Shown here piece by piece: positions 32,345 to 41,261 of a stretch of DNA of 64,000 nt (position 1 is its first letter; each line of letters begins with the position of its first letter). Both the position numbers and the translations under genes were made by a program. Source of the stretch: Sphaerosporella brunnea (Eukaryota; Ascomycota; Pezizomycetes; Pezizales; Pyronemataceae); assembly GCA_008704415.1 (NCBI GenBank), contig VXIS01000018.1, positions 124,001 to 188,000 on the forward strand, written 5' to 3'. Under the pieces are notes generated by a model. The model was not told where the DNA came from. It saw only the letters and a program-made list of their open reading frames with translations, and ran no database searches.

Positions 32345-34240
32345 TCATATCAGGTCCAGCATGATTTCCTCCGATCCTCCAGGAATGGCGTAGCCGCGGA
32401 CGTCGCGGTACAATCTCTCGACCTTGGCACCCTGGCCGCCCTTGGTGTATCCGATACCACCAAAGATCTGCACCGCCTCACGCGCACAAAACTCGAATGT
32501 GACTGTGGCCTGAGCCTTAAGGCCGGCAATGGCACCTCCCAGCTTCAGCATGGCCTCGGTCTCGCCCATCGCGGAGCACTGGTAGATGATGTTCTCGAGC
32601 CAGTTATGGGTGGCTTCGATTTGGCGAGCCATGTGTGCGAGCTAAAAAAAAATTGACGTCATGTCAGCAATGTTAAAAAGATTCATATTAGTCGCGTCGG
32701 GGCTGACCTTCATGCGGATGACAGGGTGCTCAATCAGCTTCTTGCCGAAAGTGCGGCGCTTGTTGGCGTATTTCATGGCCTCCTCATACAGCACACGCGA
32801 GAACCGGTTGCACTGAATAATGATGCCAATACGCTCGTGGTTGAAGTTAGTCATGATAACCTTGAATCCACCGTTCTCCCTTCCGATCAAGTTCTCAACG
32901 GGGACCTTGACGTCCTCAAAGGTGATGTAGGTGGTTCCGGAGCCGTGGACACCCTGGCAGTCCATCTCGCGGGTGGTGACACCCTCAGAGCGCTCGATCA
33001 GCAGGACGGATATTCCTCCCATTCCCGGGCCACCGGTGCGGACCGCAACGGTGAAGTAGTCCGCCCAGATTCCGTTGGTAATCCACTTCTTCTCACCGTT
33101 GACGATGTAGTGCTTTCCGTCGGGGGTCTTCTTAGCCTCGCAGGTCAGGTTGGCAACGTCGGAACCAGCATCGGGCTCGGTAATGGCCAAACAGATGCGC
33201 TTCTCACCCTGTATGATGCCGGGGACGATGCGGTCCTTGAGCTCCTTCTTTCCGTACTTCACGACCGGGGGAAGCCCGATTCCGTAACCGCCAATCATGT
33301 TCCACACGAAACCACCAGATCCGGTGCGGCAAATCTCGTCGGTGACGATAAACTCGTGGAACAAGTCCCACTTCTCCGGCGAAACAGACTTGACGCGGTA
33401 CTTCGTGTACTGCGAGGGGTAACCCAGACCGAGCAGACCGGCGAGGTAACCCCGCGTTCCCATCTCCTGGTAGATCTCGGGCGGCACAAATTTGTTCTTC
33501 TCCCAATCGTTGACATTCGCCTCGACCTTCTCCTCAATGAATGCGCGGACCTCTTTCCGCAGCTCGGCGTGGGTCTCATTGTAGTAGGGAGAGTGGTACT
33601 GGATATTTGGGTCAGCCTTCGCAAAGGACACGCATCTGGGCCACTCACGCCCTGGTACCACGCCGGGTCTCCGAAAGGAATCATATCTCCAAACGGCTCC
33701 AAGGACTCTTTGAGCTCCGTCTCCGCAGGCACGGGGGCGGCAGGGCCAGCCTCGACTGGGACAACCTTCGCCTCGGCCACTGCCGCCTGCTTCGGCTCTT
33801 CAGGCGGAGGCGCCTTTCCTTCTAGCGAACCAATCTGGAGCTGTGCCTTGTACTTCTTCAAAATTGCCCTGCAAGAGGAGGCAATCAGCAAGCCACTCAC
33901 TCCCACCTGTCATAAAACGTACTCATTGTGGTATTTCCAAAACTGCGCCGACGCATCCTTTCCTCCGACTCTCTGCAAAATCTTCTTTCCGCCGGGGTGC
34001 TCTTCCGCGAACTGTCAAAGAAACACGGCGACGTCAGTCTCGGATATCCTCGGCTGTCGACCCCCACCGAAAAGCACCGCGTGATATGATGAGGCGCGGA
34101 ATGCTTCGTGTGAACAACGAACAACAAAAATAACAACAACGCACCTTTGTCACGTCGTAGACATCTCCGTCAACGATGATCCAGAGCGACTCCGGCTTCT
34201 TGTGCTCCGCCACCTCGGACTGCTTGAAAACCTTCGACAT
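32345..34240 (-). CDS. Cytochrome b5-acyl-CoA dehydrogenase fusion
   Basis: Five exons, 34240-34145, 34011-33923, 33868-33649, 33598-32708 and 32641-32345, with introns of 133, 54, 50 and 66 bp, give 530 aa. Residues 1-75 are a cytochrome b5 fold with the heme motif EEHPGGKK (His37) and second heme ligand KYHNE (His60). A linker follows to about 135, then a flavin acyl-CoA dehydrogenase: [19 protein letters not shown], and the C-terminal [11 protein letters not shown] and [13 protein letters not shown]. The usual MCAD-type base position is Gly (IPGGS); Glu390 in NHERIGI is at the place used by long-chain and isovaleryl dehydrogenases. The enzyme would oxidise an acyl-CoA in fatty-acid breakdown, with the heme domain as a possible electron carrier; the substrate is not readable. 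Confidence 0.92.
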
Positions 34241-35227
34241 CGTGGGCGTGTATATAGATGATGATGGAGGAGGAGGTTCGCTACTACGACGTTGGTGTAG
34301 AGAATAGAATTAGAATGGAGTTGCAAGCGGCGTGGGTTTGAAGGAAGAAAGAGCAGGAGATTCAGATCTTTATTGCGCCTGCGACTGCGATTGCGTCAAG
34401 ATCGCTCCACGCGCATGTGATTGGGGGGAGACTGGGTTGACAGGTGCCTAGCAACACAGGGTGGCTGCTTACACGATGTGTGGGGTTGCCGACACACCGG
34501 CTCGGTACTGCGGCCTCGTGCTCGATCCTCAGCCCCGAGGGTTTAGCACGTGAAAACGCTTGCCTTGCTCTCACCACCTCTCTTGCTTGGCCAGTCTGTA
34601 TATATTCACGCGTGCGCAGCGGAAGAGAAATTCGGCGGCGAATATCTAACTATCTTTGTTGTGTTATTTCCCCCCCGCATTTCCGCACCGCTGCGTGTTG
34701 GTTCGCAAGCTGTGCCGTGGTGTTTTTCTTGCTTGCAAAGCAGAGCTCACCATGACCGAGATGCCTCGGTTGAGCCAGGCTCACGGGCCGCACGACGTCA
34801 GAGTTAGCCTCCCGCGACGACAGGGGACTGCTGCAGCCAATCACATGGATGGTGAAAACAAGCTGAGGTGCCACTGCTCGTGCAAAAGGCTTAGGTCTGA
34901 AATTGCTTGCTCAGGAAAGGGCTGGGGTAGTCTACTTCAAGACACACAAGGCCGTCGACGTCGGAGATCGCGTGGGGAACGAAGCACATCAATTCATTAA
35001 CAGCGCTGACCGGCGAGTAAGTGGTAAAGCTGAGATCCTATCTAAAGACTAAGGTTGTGGTTCTTCACCTTATTACCGGCTGTGATTGCATGAGCCCAGA
35101 GCTACCTACATGTACCTAGCCCTAAGCCGTTTGCTAGAACATCCAACGGTTGTTTTACAGCAAGGCAGGCCCAGTTCGGTTGCCGAATTGATTTTGGAGT
35201 TACCGCACAAAAATTGGCGAGTCGTGG
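34241..35227. other. Upstream region of the dehydrogenase gene
   Basis: No gene supported. Plus-strand frames of 60-114 codons between 34444 and 35000 have no recognisable content. Confidence 0.5.
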
Positions 35228-35695
35228 CTTTTGAGTTGCAAGGAGCGTTCGGAAACACAAAAAACATGACACCCAACTTTCAGAAAACCATGGTTTTCAA
35301 ATTTCTGCCTCCATCCTGAAATTCCCGCGGTTTTGTCTCCCAATGCCAAGAAAGTGAGGCTTCAAAGCTTTTACCGCATAAACTCAGAAACAAGAGACTC
35401 GACGGCGGGAATAAAACAGTAGAAAAATGTGTCAGGTGTGGAGATATATCGATTCGCGGATTTTTGAAAGTGGTGTGCAGGACCCACGGCACCCGAACGT
35501 CCTCTCTCCAAAAAAACACGGTGCCAGTGGTAAGTACTGGTGAATTTCCCGGTATGAATTTACCAATTTCATTCACACCGTTTTCTGCTGTTCTATTCGC
35601 GCCGTCGAATCTCTTGTTTCTGAGTTTATGCAGTGCCACCACCAGTGAATAAACTATGACAGTTTCGTTGCCGAACGCTGCTGCAAGTCTACAAG
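35228..35695. mobile_element. Fold-back (inverted repeat) element
   Basis: A strong inner pair, GCATAAACTCAGAAACAAGA at 35376 and its inverted copy ending at 35631, extends about 60 bp with few mismatches. A weaker outer pair, GGAGCGTTCGGAAAC at 35242 and its inverse ending at 35683, continues the hairpin outward. The interior has no gene. This structure fits an aged MITE or fold-back transposon; target duplication not seen. Confidence 0.65.
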
Positions 35696-35795
35696 TTAGC
35701 AACTAGCCGCGAGTTCGTAGTTTCGCCAGTTTGTATACTTGGAGCCAAAACCATGGTCCCGCGGGGCCGAACTGGGCCTAGATATGGTTGGGGAC

Positions 35796-35806
35796 GCCTT
35801 GAAGCT
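35796..35806. repeat. Target-site duplication of the LINE, left copy
   Basis: GCCTTGAAGCT, identical to 36589-36599, flanks the 3' end of the LINE fragment. Confidence 0.9.
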
Positions 35807-36588
35807 TTTTTTTGTTTTAATCATGATTTATTCGGCCGCTTGCGGCCATGACATACAGGGAAGACGCAGACTATCCTTAGGCCTCTTGAGCCTACAGACG
35901 GGCGTGTCTGAAGGAAAAACACAAAGGAAAGAGACAAAGGAGACTCGTATGCTATGATCGGACGAAGGAAAGAGAAAAGCAGTCTGACGCTCGTTACATC
36001 TCCGGCCTTTCCGGCCAGGTTCCGGCTTTGGTGCATGCCCTAGTAGGAAACATAGGATACCTGCCGTACAGCGCTCATCTGCCATAATGGCCTTTATGGG
36101 GGTGGACACCCTTCTCCTCCAGCTATCCTTTTTTCCTTCTTGTTTGGTGGCCTCCTTTATCGCATCCCACATCTCGTCCTGCTCTCTACGACATTTTGCG
36201 CACCTCTTGAAAACATGCTCTCTCGTTTGTCGCGGCGCCTTGGGGCAGAACCAGCACTTTTCGTCCGCTCTCCTGTTGGTGGGGGCCGTTGGCACTTTGT
36301 TTAGTCTTAGCTGGTAGTATCGCGCCGCCAGGGCCTTTGGGGCCTTGGCTGCCTTGCCGTCAACCCTCTTTTTCCGCTTACAGTAGTCCTTGGACTTGCA
36401 TTGTTTTGCCAGCCAGGCACTTCGATCCCGTGTCCGGGCGATCGTGATGTTTCGGCCGATGTGGGCTAGTGACTTGTGGTGATCTGTCGAGGCGTCCCGT
36501 TGCCGCCTCCTTAGCTATCCGGTCGGCCATCTCGTTGCTGGGGATGCCCTCGTGGCCGAGGACCCAGTGGTCCAACCTAGCTTCCGGA
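35807..36588 (-). mobile_element. 5'-truncated non-LTR retrotransposon (LINE, Tad-like), RNase H end and 3' tail
   Basis: On the minus strand the element starts inside an RNase H domain: LDHWVLGHEGIPSNEMADRI then AKEAA (about 36573-36490). A zinc-knuckle end follows: CWFCPKAPRQTREHVFKRCA (about 36250-36190). It closes with a 3' region ending in GCCGAATAAATCATGATTAA and an A-rich tail. The frame is broken between the two parts. A perfect 11-bp duplication (GCCTTGAAGCT) at 35796-35806 and 36589-36599 delimits a 782-bp insertion, so truncation happened during target-primed integration. The 3' tail is shared with 52493-52785. Confidence 0.92.
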
Positions 36589-36599
36589 GCCTTGAAGCT
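36589..36599. repeat. Target-site duplication of the LINE, right copy
   Basis: Second copy of GCCTTGAAGCT, identical to 35796-35806. Confidence 0.9.
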
Positions 36600-36833
36600 G
36601 AGTGTGTTTTAACCCTCCTCTGTAAGGGTCTTCCCCTTCACCAGAAAAAACTTGTTAGCATCATCTGTTTATAAGTTGATTCTTTGAGTGATTCTCTATC
36701 GAAAAATAGAGAGCTTTTATTTTTCCTGTGCCTGGTGGGAGAGCAGTAGAATTTCAAAGATTGGCATTTTGTGTAGGAGTTGGGCTAAATGAACCCCCCC
36801 ATTAATTACTATATACGGTAATTGACCGGCGCT

Positions 36834-36950
36834 ACCGTAGAGATTCGGTACTAAGGCAATGTGGCAAAGTCACTGCGCTCTGTGGAGAAGTCACTCAGCC
36901 TCACGGCAAAGTCACTTAGCCACATTGCCTTAGTACCGAATCTCTACGGT
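36834..36950. mobile_element. 117-bp element with perfect 32-bp terminal inverted repeats
   Basis: ACCGTAGAGATTCGGTACTA plus AGGCAATGTGGC at the left is matched base for base, inverted, at 36919-36950. The 53-bp centre carries AAGTCACT three times. Copies of ACGGTAATTGACC (left flank) and ACGGTGATTGATGACC (right edge) look related. It could be a tiny MITE or a strong hairpin; no coding capacity. Confidence 0.85.
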
Positions 36951-37238
36951 GATTGATGACCCAATTATCAAAAAGGGTTCTAAAGGCCCCATGAGGTCTG
37001 TTTTGGCAAGGTAAAAATTTCTCTTGGCGTCCAAAAGCTGCCTCAACCCCGTGGTAAATTACCATTCTTGCTTAGTTTGTGGGCTTGGACAAATGAACCC
37101 ACCGTTTTTCGAAAACCCTTCCTCCAACACGGCAAGATCCAGCCTAGCGATAAGATAACCTTAACCACACGACTAATCCCTGCTCCGCGCAGCACGAACT
37201 TTTTTCACCTCATCACGCGTCTTCTCCCAGCCGCAGCC
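36951..37238. other. Upstream region of RRP17
   Basis: Short intergenic sequence with no further feature. A plus-strand frame in this stretch is only an upstream extension of the RRP17 first exon. Confidence 0.5.
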
Positions 37239-37989
37239 ATGCCCAAACGCCGCGCCGACGCCGACCGGCCCGCAGAAATCGCCTTCGACCGCGAAGCGCG
37301 CAAAGAGTATCTGACGGGCTTCCACAAGCGCAAGCAGCAGCGCATCGCAAAGGCGAAAGAAATTGCTGCGGCGATTGAGAAAGAAGCGAAGAAGGATGCT
37401 AAGAAACAAGTTTGCTCTCTCCCTCCCTTTGCAACCCCCCTCCTCCCGCCCTCATCCTGGACGATAAGGATCCATGCCAATTGATGGTCGGTTATAGATC
37501 CGCGACAAACGCAAAGAAGAACTCGAAGAGCTCGTGGCCGCCGGAAAAGCCGCCGCTCGCAAAGCCGCGCGTCTAGCCGCCGGAAAACCACTTTCTGACT
37601 CGGAAGACGACGATGGTGATGAGTGGGGCGGTATCGAAGAAGAGGAGGAAGAAACAGCAGCAGCCCCGCCAAAGGTCGATAAAGAGGAGCAGTATGTAGA
37701 CGAGGACAAGTTCACGACTGTTGTTGTCGAGGAGATGGATTTGAATGCGGATTCCTCTGCGGGGGAGGAGGCGGAGGAGGAGGACGGCGAGGGGGAGAAA
37801 GGGAAGGCGGAGGAAAACAAGCAGGAGGAGGATAAGGGGAAAAAGAAGTGGCCCAAAAAACCGAAGGAGAAGAAAAAGAAGTTCCGCTATCTCTCGAAGG
37901 CGGAGAGGAAGGCGGATCGGTTTAAGCTTAAGAAGAGGAAGGAGAAGGAGAGGTCGAAGTTTAAGGCTGAGAAGGAGAAGAGGAAATGA
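37239..37989 (+). CDS. RRP17: Rrp17/Nol12-family ribosome biogenesis protein
   Basis: Two exons, 37239-37409 and 37498-37989, intron 88 bp with an unusual GTTTGC donor and a TTATAG acceptor; 220 aa. The start at 37239 is the ATG that directly precedes KRRADADRPAEIAFDREARK. The signature EYLTGFHKRKQQRIAKAKEI (23-42) and, across the junction, AKKQIRDKRKEELEEL are those of the nucleolar protein 12 family (yeast Rrp17), a 5'-3' exonuclease factor in 5.8S/25S rRNA maturation of the large subunit. The middle (about 85-160) is acidic and the C-terminal 60 residues are lysine-rich (KFRYLSKAERKADRFKLKKR), in keeping with nucleolar location. Confidence 0.88.
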
Positions 37990-38468
37990 TGATGATGATG
38001 ATGGTGCGAAGAGATGGGATTGTATTGCATAAGTGGTGTTTCTGTATATACATTGTTACTACATACTACAAGTAACGTCGACACCTGGAGATCACTGCTC
38101 GAGATTGGAACAGAAGATCTAGATGCTGGAACCAAAAGTAAAACTTGCACACGTGGCGGCTAGAAGACAACCTTTGTGTGCAAGTGTTCTACGCGGAAAG
38201 TATGAGTCGGGTATAAGTAAACGCCTTCCCCGAAAGTGAGTACATGAATATAGGCACGGCAAGGAAATTTATCCTTCAAGTCATAAAGAGATAGATTACC
38301 ACGTCTGGAATGATTTAATGTGATGCAACCCTAGCCCATCGGCACACCAAGTTGCTTGCTGTCATCTGCCCCTCCAACACCAACTGCTCATGACCACGAG
38401 CTCTGGTACAACGGCAACAACCACAACCTCATCACTCCCTCGCACTCTCCTCTGGAAAATCGCCGACC
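37990..38468. other. Intergenic between RRP17 and the Atg28-like gene
   Basis: It begins with a short (ATG)n tract just after the RRP17 stop. Nothing else is seen. Confidence 0.55.
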
Positions 38469-39626
38469 ATGACCTCTCCACCGTCCTCGCCCGACCTCCA
38501 CCCACCCGACTACCTCACTCCTCGCAGCCCCACTTCTAAGTCTACGTCCCGCCAAGCGATTTCACCACCGACCTCTCCACCACCCAACATCTTCCTCCCT
38601 CCGCCTGCAGTAACAAGCTATGCCTACGCGCCATCGCAATCGGCCTTCGAGCTGCAGCGTAATCCATTACAGCAACTCCACAACCAGAGCCGGCGGTTAA
38701 CAGCCGAGCTCCAAGAGCTGCTGGATGCGCAATCTCTGGCGCTACTTTCGCCCAACACCAGCAACCGCAAGTCTCGCAAAAAGCCCACAACCGATCTGGG
38801 CGGCGCCCGCTCCGGCATTCTGACCGCGATGCGCGAGCTGAGCGAAGTCAAATCTTGCGAAGCGGTGCTGTACTCTGAGCTCAGCGGCGAGCGCAAGCGA
38901 CTCCTCTCGACCGTAACGCAGCACACGACAAAAACCAACCGGCTTCGGCAAGAGCTGCAAAAAATCGACGAGTCCCCCGAGGCGTTGACAGCCGAGAAGC
39001 TGCGTGTCGAGACTGCAGAGGTGGCAAGCGAGATTGCAGACCTGCGGAGGAAGCTGGTTGAGCTGGAGATAAAACATACCGAGATGAAGGGAAAACTCGT
39101 CGAGCTTGATAATGTCGTCGAGGCGAGACAGAGTAGCTATAAGGTTGCGTTGGAAAGCGTGAGTAAACGTGTCACCGGCTTCTTGAGGGAGAATCAGCAG
39201 GCTTCCCCCGAAACTGCGGTCGAGTCTTGGACCCTCCAGGCTGAGGCCTATGACGAGAAGAAGAAAGCTGCCGAGAAGGAACGCCGTGCGCTTGAGGAGG
39301 GAATGCAGCTGTGGGAGACAGCCACGGAGGTCGTAAGTTTATTCGAAACGAGATTAGCGGAGAGGATAGAGCAAGGTGGAGAAAGAGTATTGGTGAAACA
39401 ATGGATCGGGGAGGAACTGGGTAGGACAGTAACGGAACTTGACGAGATGGTCCAGCAGGCAGAAGAACGCGGTTGGAAGCTGTTGATCGCGGCTATTGGC
39501 GCCGAGTTGCAGGCTATGAAAGAGGCGGGAGAGGTATTGGAACGCAGCTTTGGCGGTGAGATGGAGAGGAGTGCGTTTTTGGGCTCCAGTCAAAGGAGGA
39601 ATAGTTACTCGCCCTTGGATGATTAA
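38469..39626 (+). CDS. Coiled-coil protein, Atg28-like
   Basis: Single exon, 385 aa. Residues 1-60 are Ser/Pro-rich and disordered. QSRRLTAELQELLDAQSLAL (about 73-92) resembles the LQxLLDAQSxGLL motif of filamentous-fungal Atg28 proteins, which act in peroxisome turnover (pexophagy) and autophagy. Most of 110-345 is predicted coiled coil from heptad patterns (KLRVETAEVASEIADLRRKL and similar). The tail is short and Ser-rich. The Atg28 link rests on the single short motif and overall architecture; a general cytoskeletal or scaffold coiled-coil protein is the alternative. Confidence 0.6.
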   Translation: MTSPPSSPDLHPPDYLTPRSPTSKSTSRQAISPPTSPPPNIFLPPPAVTSYAYAPSQSAFELQRNPLQQLHNQSRRLTAELQELLDAQSLALLSPNTSNRKSRKKPTTDLGGARSGILTAMRELSEVKSCEAVLYSELSGERKRLLSTVTQHTTKTNRLRQELQKIDESPEALTAEKLRVETAEVASEIADLRRKLVELEIKHTEMKGKLVELDNVVEARQSSYKVALESVSKRVTGFLRENQQASPETAVESWTLQAEAYDEKKKAAEKERRALEEGMQLWETATEVVSLFETRLAERIEQGGERVLVKQWIGEELGRTVTELDEMVQQAEERGWKLLIAAIGAELQAMKEAGEVLERSFGGEMERSAFLGSSQRRNSYSPLDD

Positions 39627-40884
39627 GTGGACTTCTTCTTGTTCTACTGGTTCTTTCGTTGTTGCGTTTCTTTTCGGATCGTTGGTCAGGGCGTTGAACT
39701 TGGGTATGGCGTTGTTTTTGTTTAGATAACGGTTCCCTTTGTGTATCAACTTGCGCATTTCTCTGTTGAGGCTTGAAGACAAATACTTCTTCTTAAGTAC
39801 CTTAGTAAGAAACGGGTGGAGTAGGTCGAATCTTAAAAAACTCGCAAGGTCGAGTAACATCGCTTGTTCTACGGTAACCTAGCGGCCCTCCAAACGTACT
39901 AGGGTACTAGGGTACAAGGGTAATTCGGGTGCCGTTACACACATGCAAAGAGCACCCGACTTCTTTCCTCCATACAACCAAACAATGCCAAGACCTTTGT
40001 CGTTCACGAAGAAGTCGGTATTTTTTCTTCAAAACACTCAAAAAGGCTCTAGGGAGGCCTACAATGCCACCCCCAGCTTCACAAAGTTCTAGCAACAATC
40101 GTAGTGGCGTTGCCAGTTGCTGTTTGTTCAGGGAGCACCCGACTTAACGCTGTACCCGAGTACAGTAATCGGAAATCTTCCCAGGCCTTGCTGACGGCCC
40201 AAATTTTTATTTTTGTGTTTATTGTGATAAACGCTGTTGCCAGAACTTCCTTACCAATCGTCAAAACGCTTGCCTATGCCGCTTCATGAAGTGAAATAAT
40301 TCTTTTGTTCCTCAAAGAACAAAGACAGACGCGCCGCCGCTCTTCGGGCTCAACCCACTTTTCTCCAGACCTCCTTCCTCGACTATTGATTCTCCACCGC
40401 CACCACCTGTCAACCCCGCAAACCAAACTTTTGGTATCCGCCAACCCGCCCGGCTCGTGCGCCTGGGCGAGATCTCCCCGCTCTTCCATATTATCTAGCG
40501 AGTAAATCCGGTAAGCCATTCCCTATCTGATAATACACCCCCTCGCCAACAAAGCCAGCAAAGGAAATCTTGGAGGCTCGCGGCGGTGCAGTTTGCCCAG
40601 TAGGTCTTGGGTCAACAATCGCAGCACTGCTTGGGCGGATGGGTCCCGTCTCGAGGATGGGACCAGTTGGCTGCGCTGTGGGTTTGACTAAACCAAGAGT
40701 AGCTGACCCAAACCCGCCGGAGGCCTGCCTAAGGAGGTTTTTGGCGCGGAAATTCCGGGCCGGTTTATGCAGCCCCGGAAAAAACGACCAGCACTATACG
40801 ATCTTTGCGGGTGCAAGGGCGATTCTATTGGCCTAGGCCATGGCTGGCACGCCTTACAATGCGATGGAGTAGGGAGCTGGTGAG
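39627..40884. other. Start of a gene-poor region
   Basis: No gene supported. A possible small element with loosely inverted ends (GGGTACAAGGG.. and ..TGTACCC) spans about 39910-40157, but matches are too short to call. Confidence 0.4.
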
Positions 40885-41261
40885 TCGGGGCTGCTGAGGT
40901 CGAAGGAAACGAGTTCGCTGATTTTATGGCGAAGGGCGCTGCTTCCTGATCTATCATGGCACAGAATGAAGCACTGCACTGCTCCGCATGGATAGCATGG
41001 CCCACCTTAGGCGGAAGGCTTCTGATGCATGAAGGAGGCCCACCAGGCGTTGGATCCATGAGAGCACTAGCCAGTACTCGTCGTACCTACCATGTCGAAA
41101 GGCTGGTGCTCAAGAAGGACAGGAAGGGTCTGGCACCTCGGTACTATCAGTTCCCCGCCGGGCATGCAATCACGGCGCCATACCTCGGGAAGAGAAGGCG
41201 GATGCTCGAATCCCCATACCGTACGATGAGAATTGCCGGCGCCGAAGCCAATCTTTTCTGA
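40885..41261 (+). mobile_element. Degenerate LINE fragment (RNase H/3' ORF end)
   Basis: In one frame: AEVEGNEFADFMAKGAAS, a TGA stop, then text including GLAPRYYQFPAGHAITAPYL (about 41128-41187). GNEFAD is the last RNase H motif, and the RYYQ..GHA..PYL block is typical of the segment after RNase H in Tad-clade fungal LINEs. The CCHC-like knuckle expected next is missing. It differs in sequence from the minus-strand LINE at 35807-36588, so at least two LINE lineages have inserted. Confidence 0.65.

Noticed and set aside
32726..34084. 452-codon plus-strand frame
   Set aside because: Antisense shadow of the acyl-CoA dehydrogenase gene, whose frame, introns and motifs are clear.
36700..36730. 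Short palindrome CTCTAT..ATAGAG
   Set aside because: Six-base arms are expected by chance in this AT-rich sequence.
39910..40157. Possible inverted-repeat element
   Set aside because: End matches are short (about 8-12 bp with gaps) and no target duplication is present.
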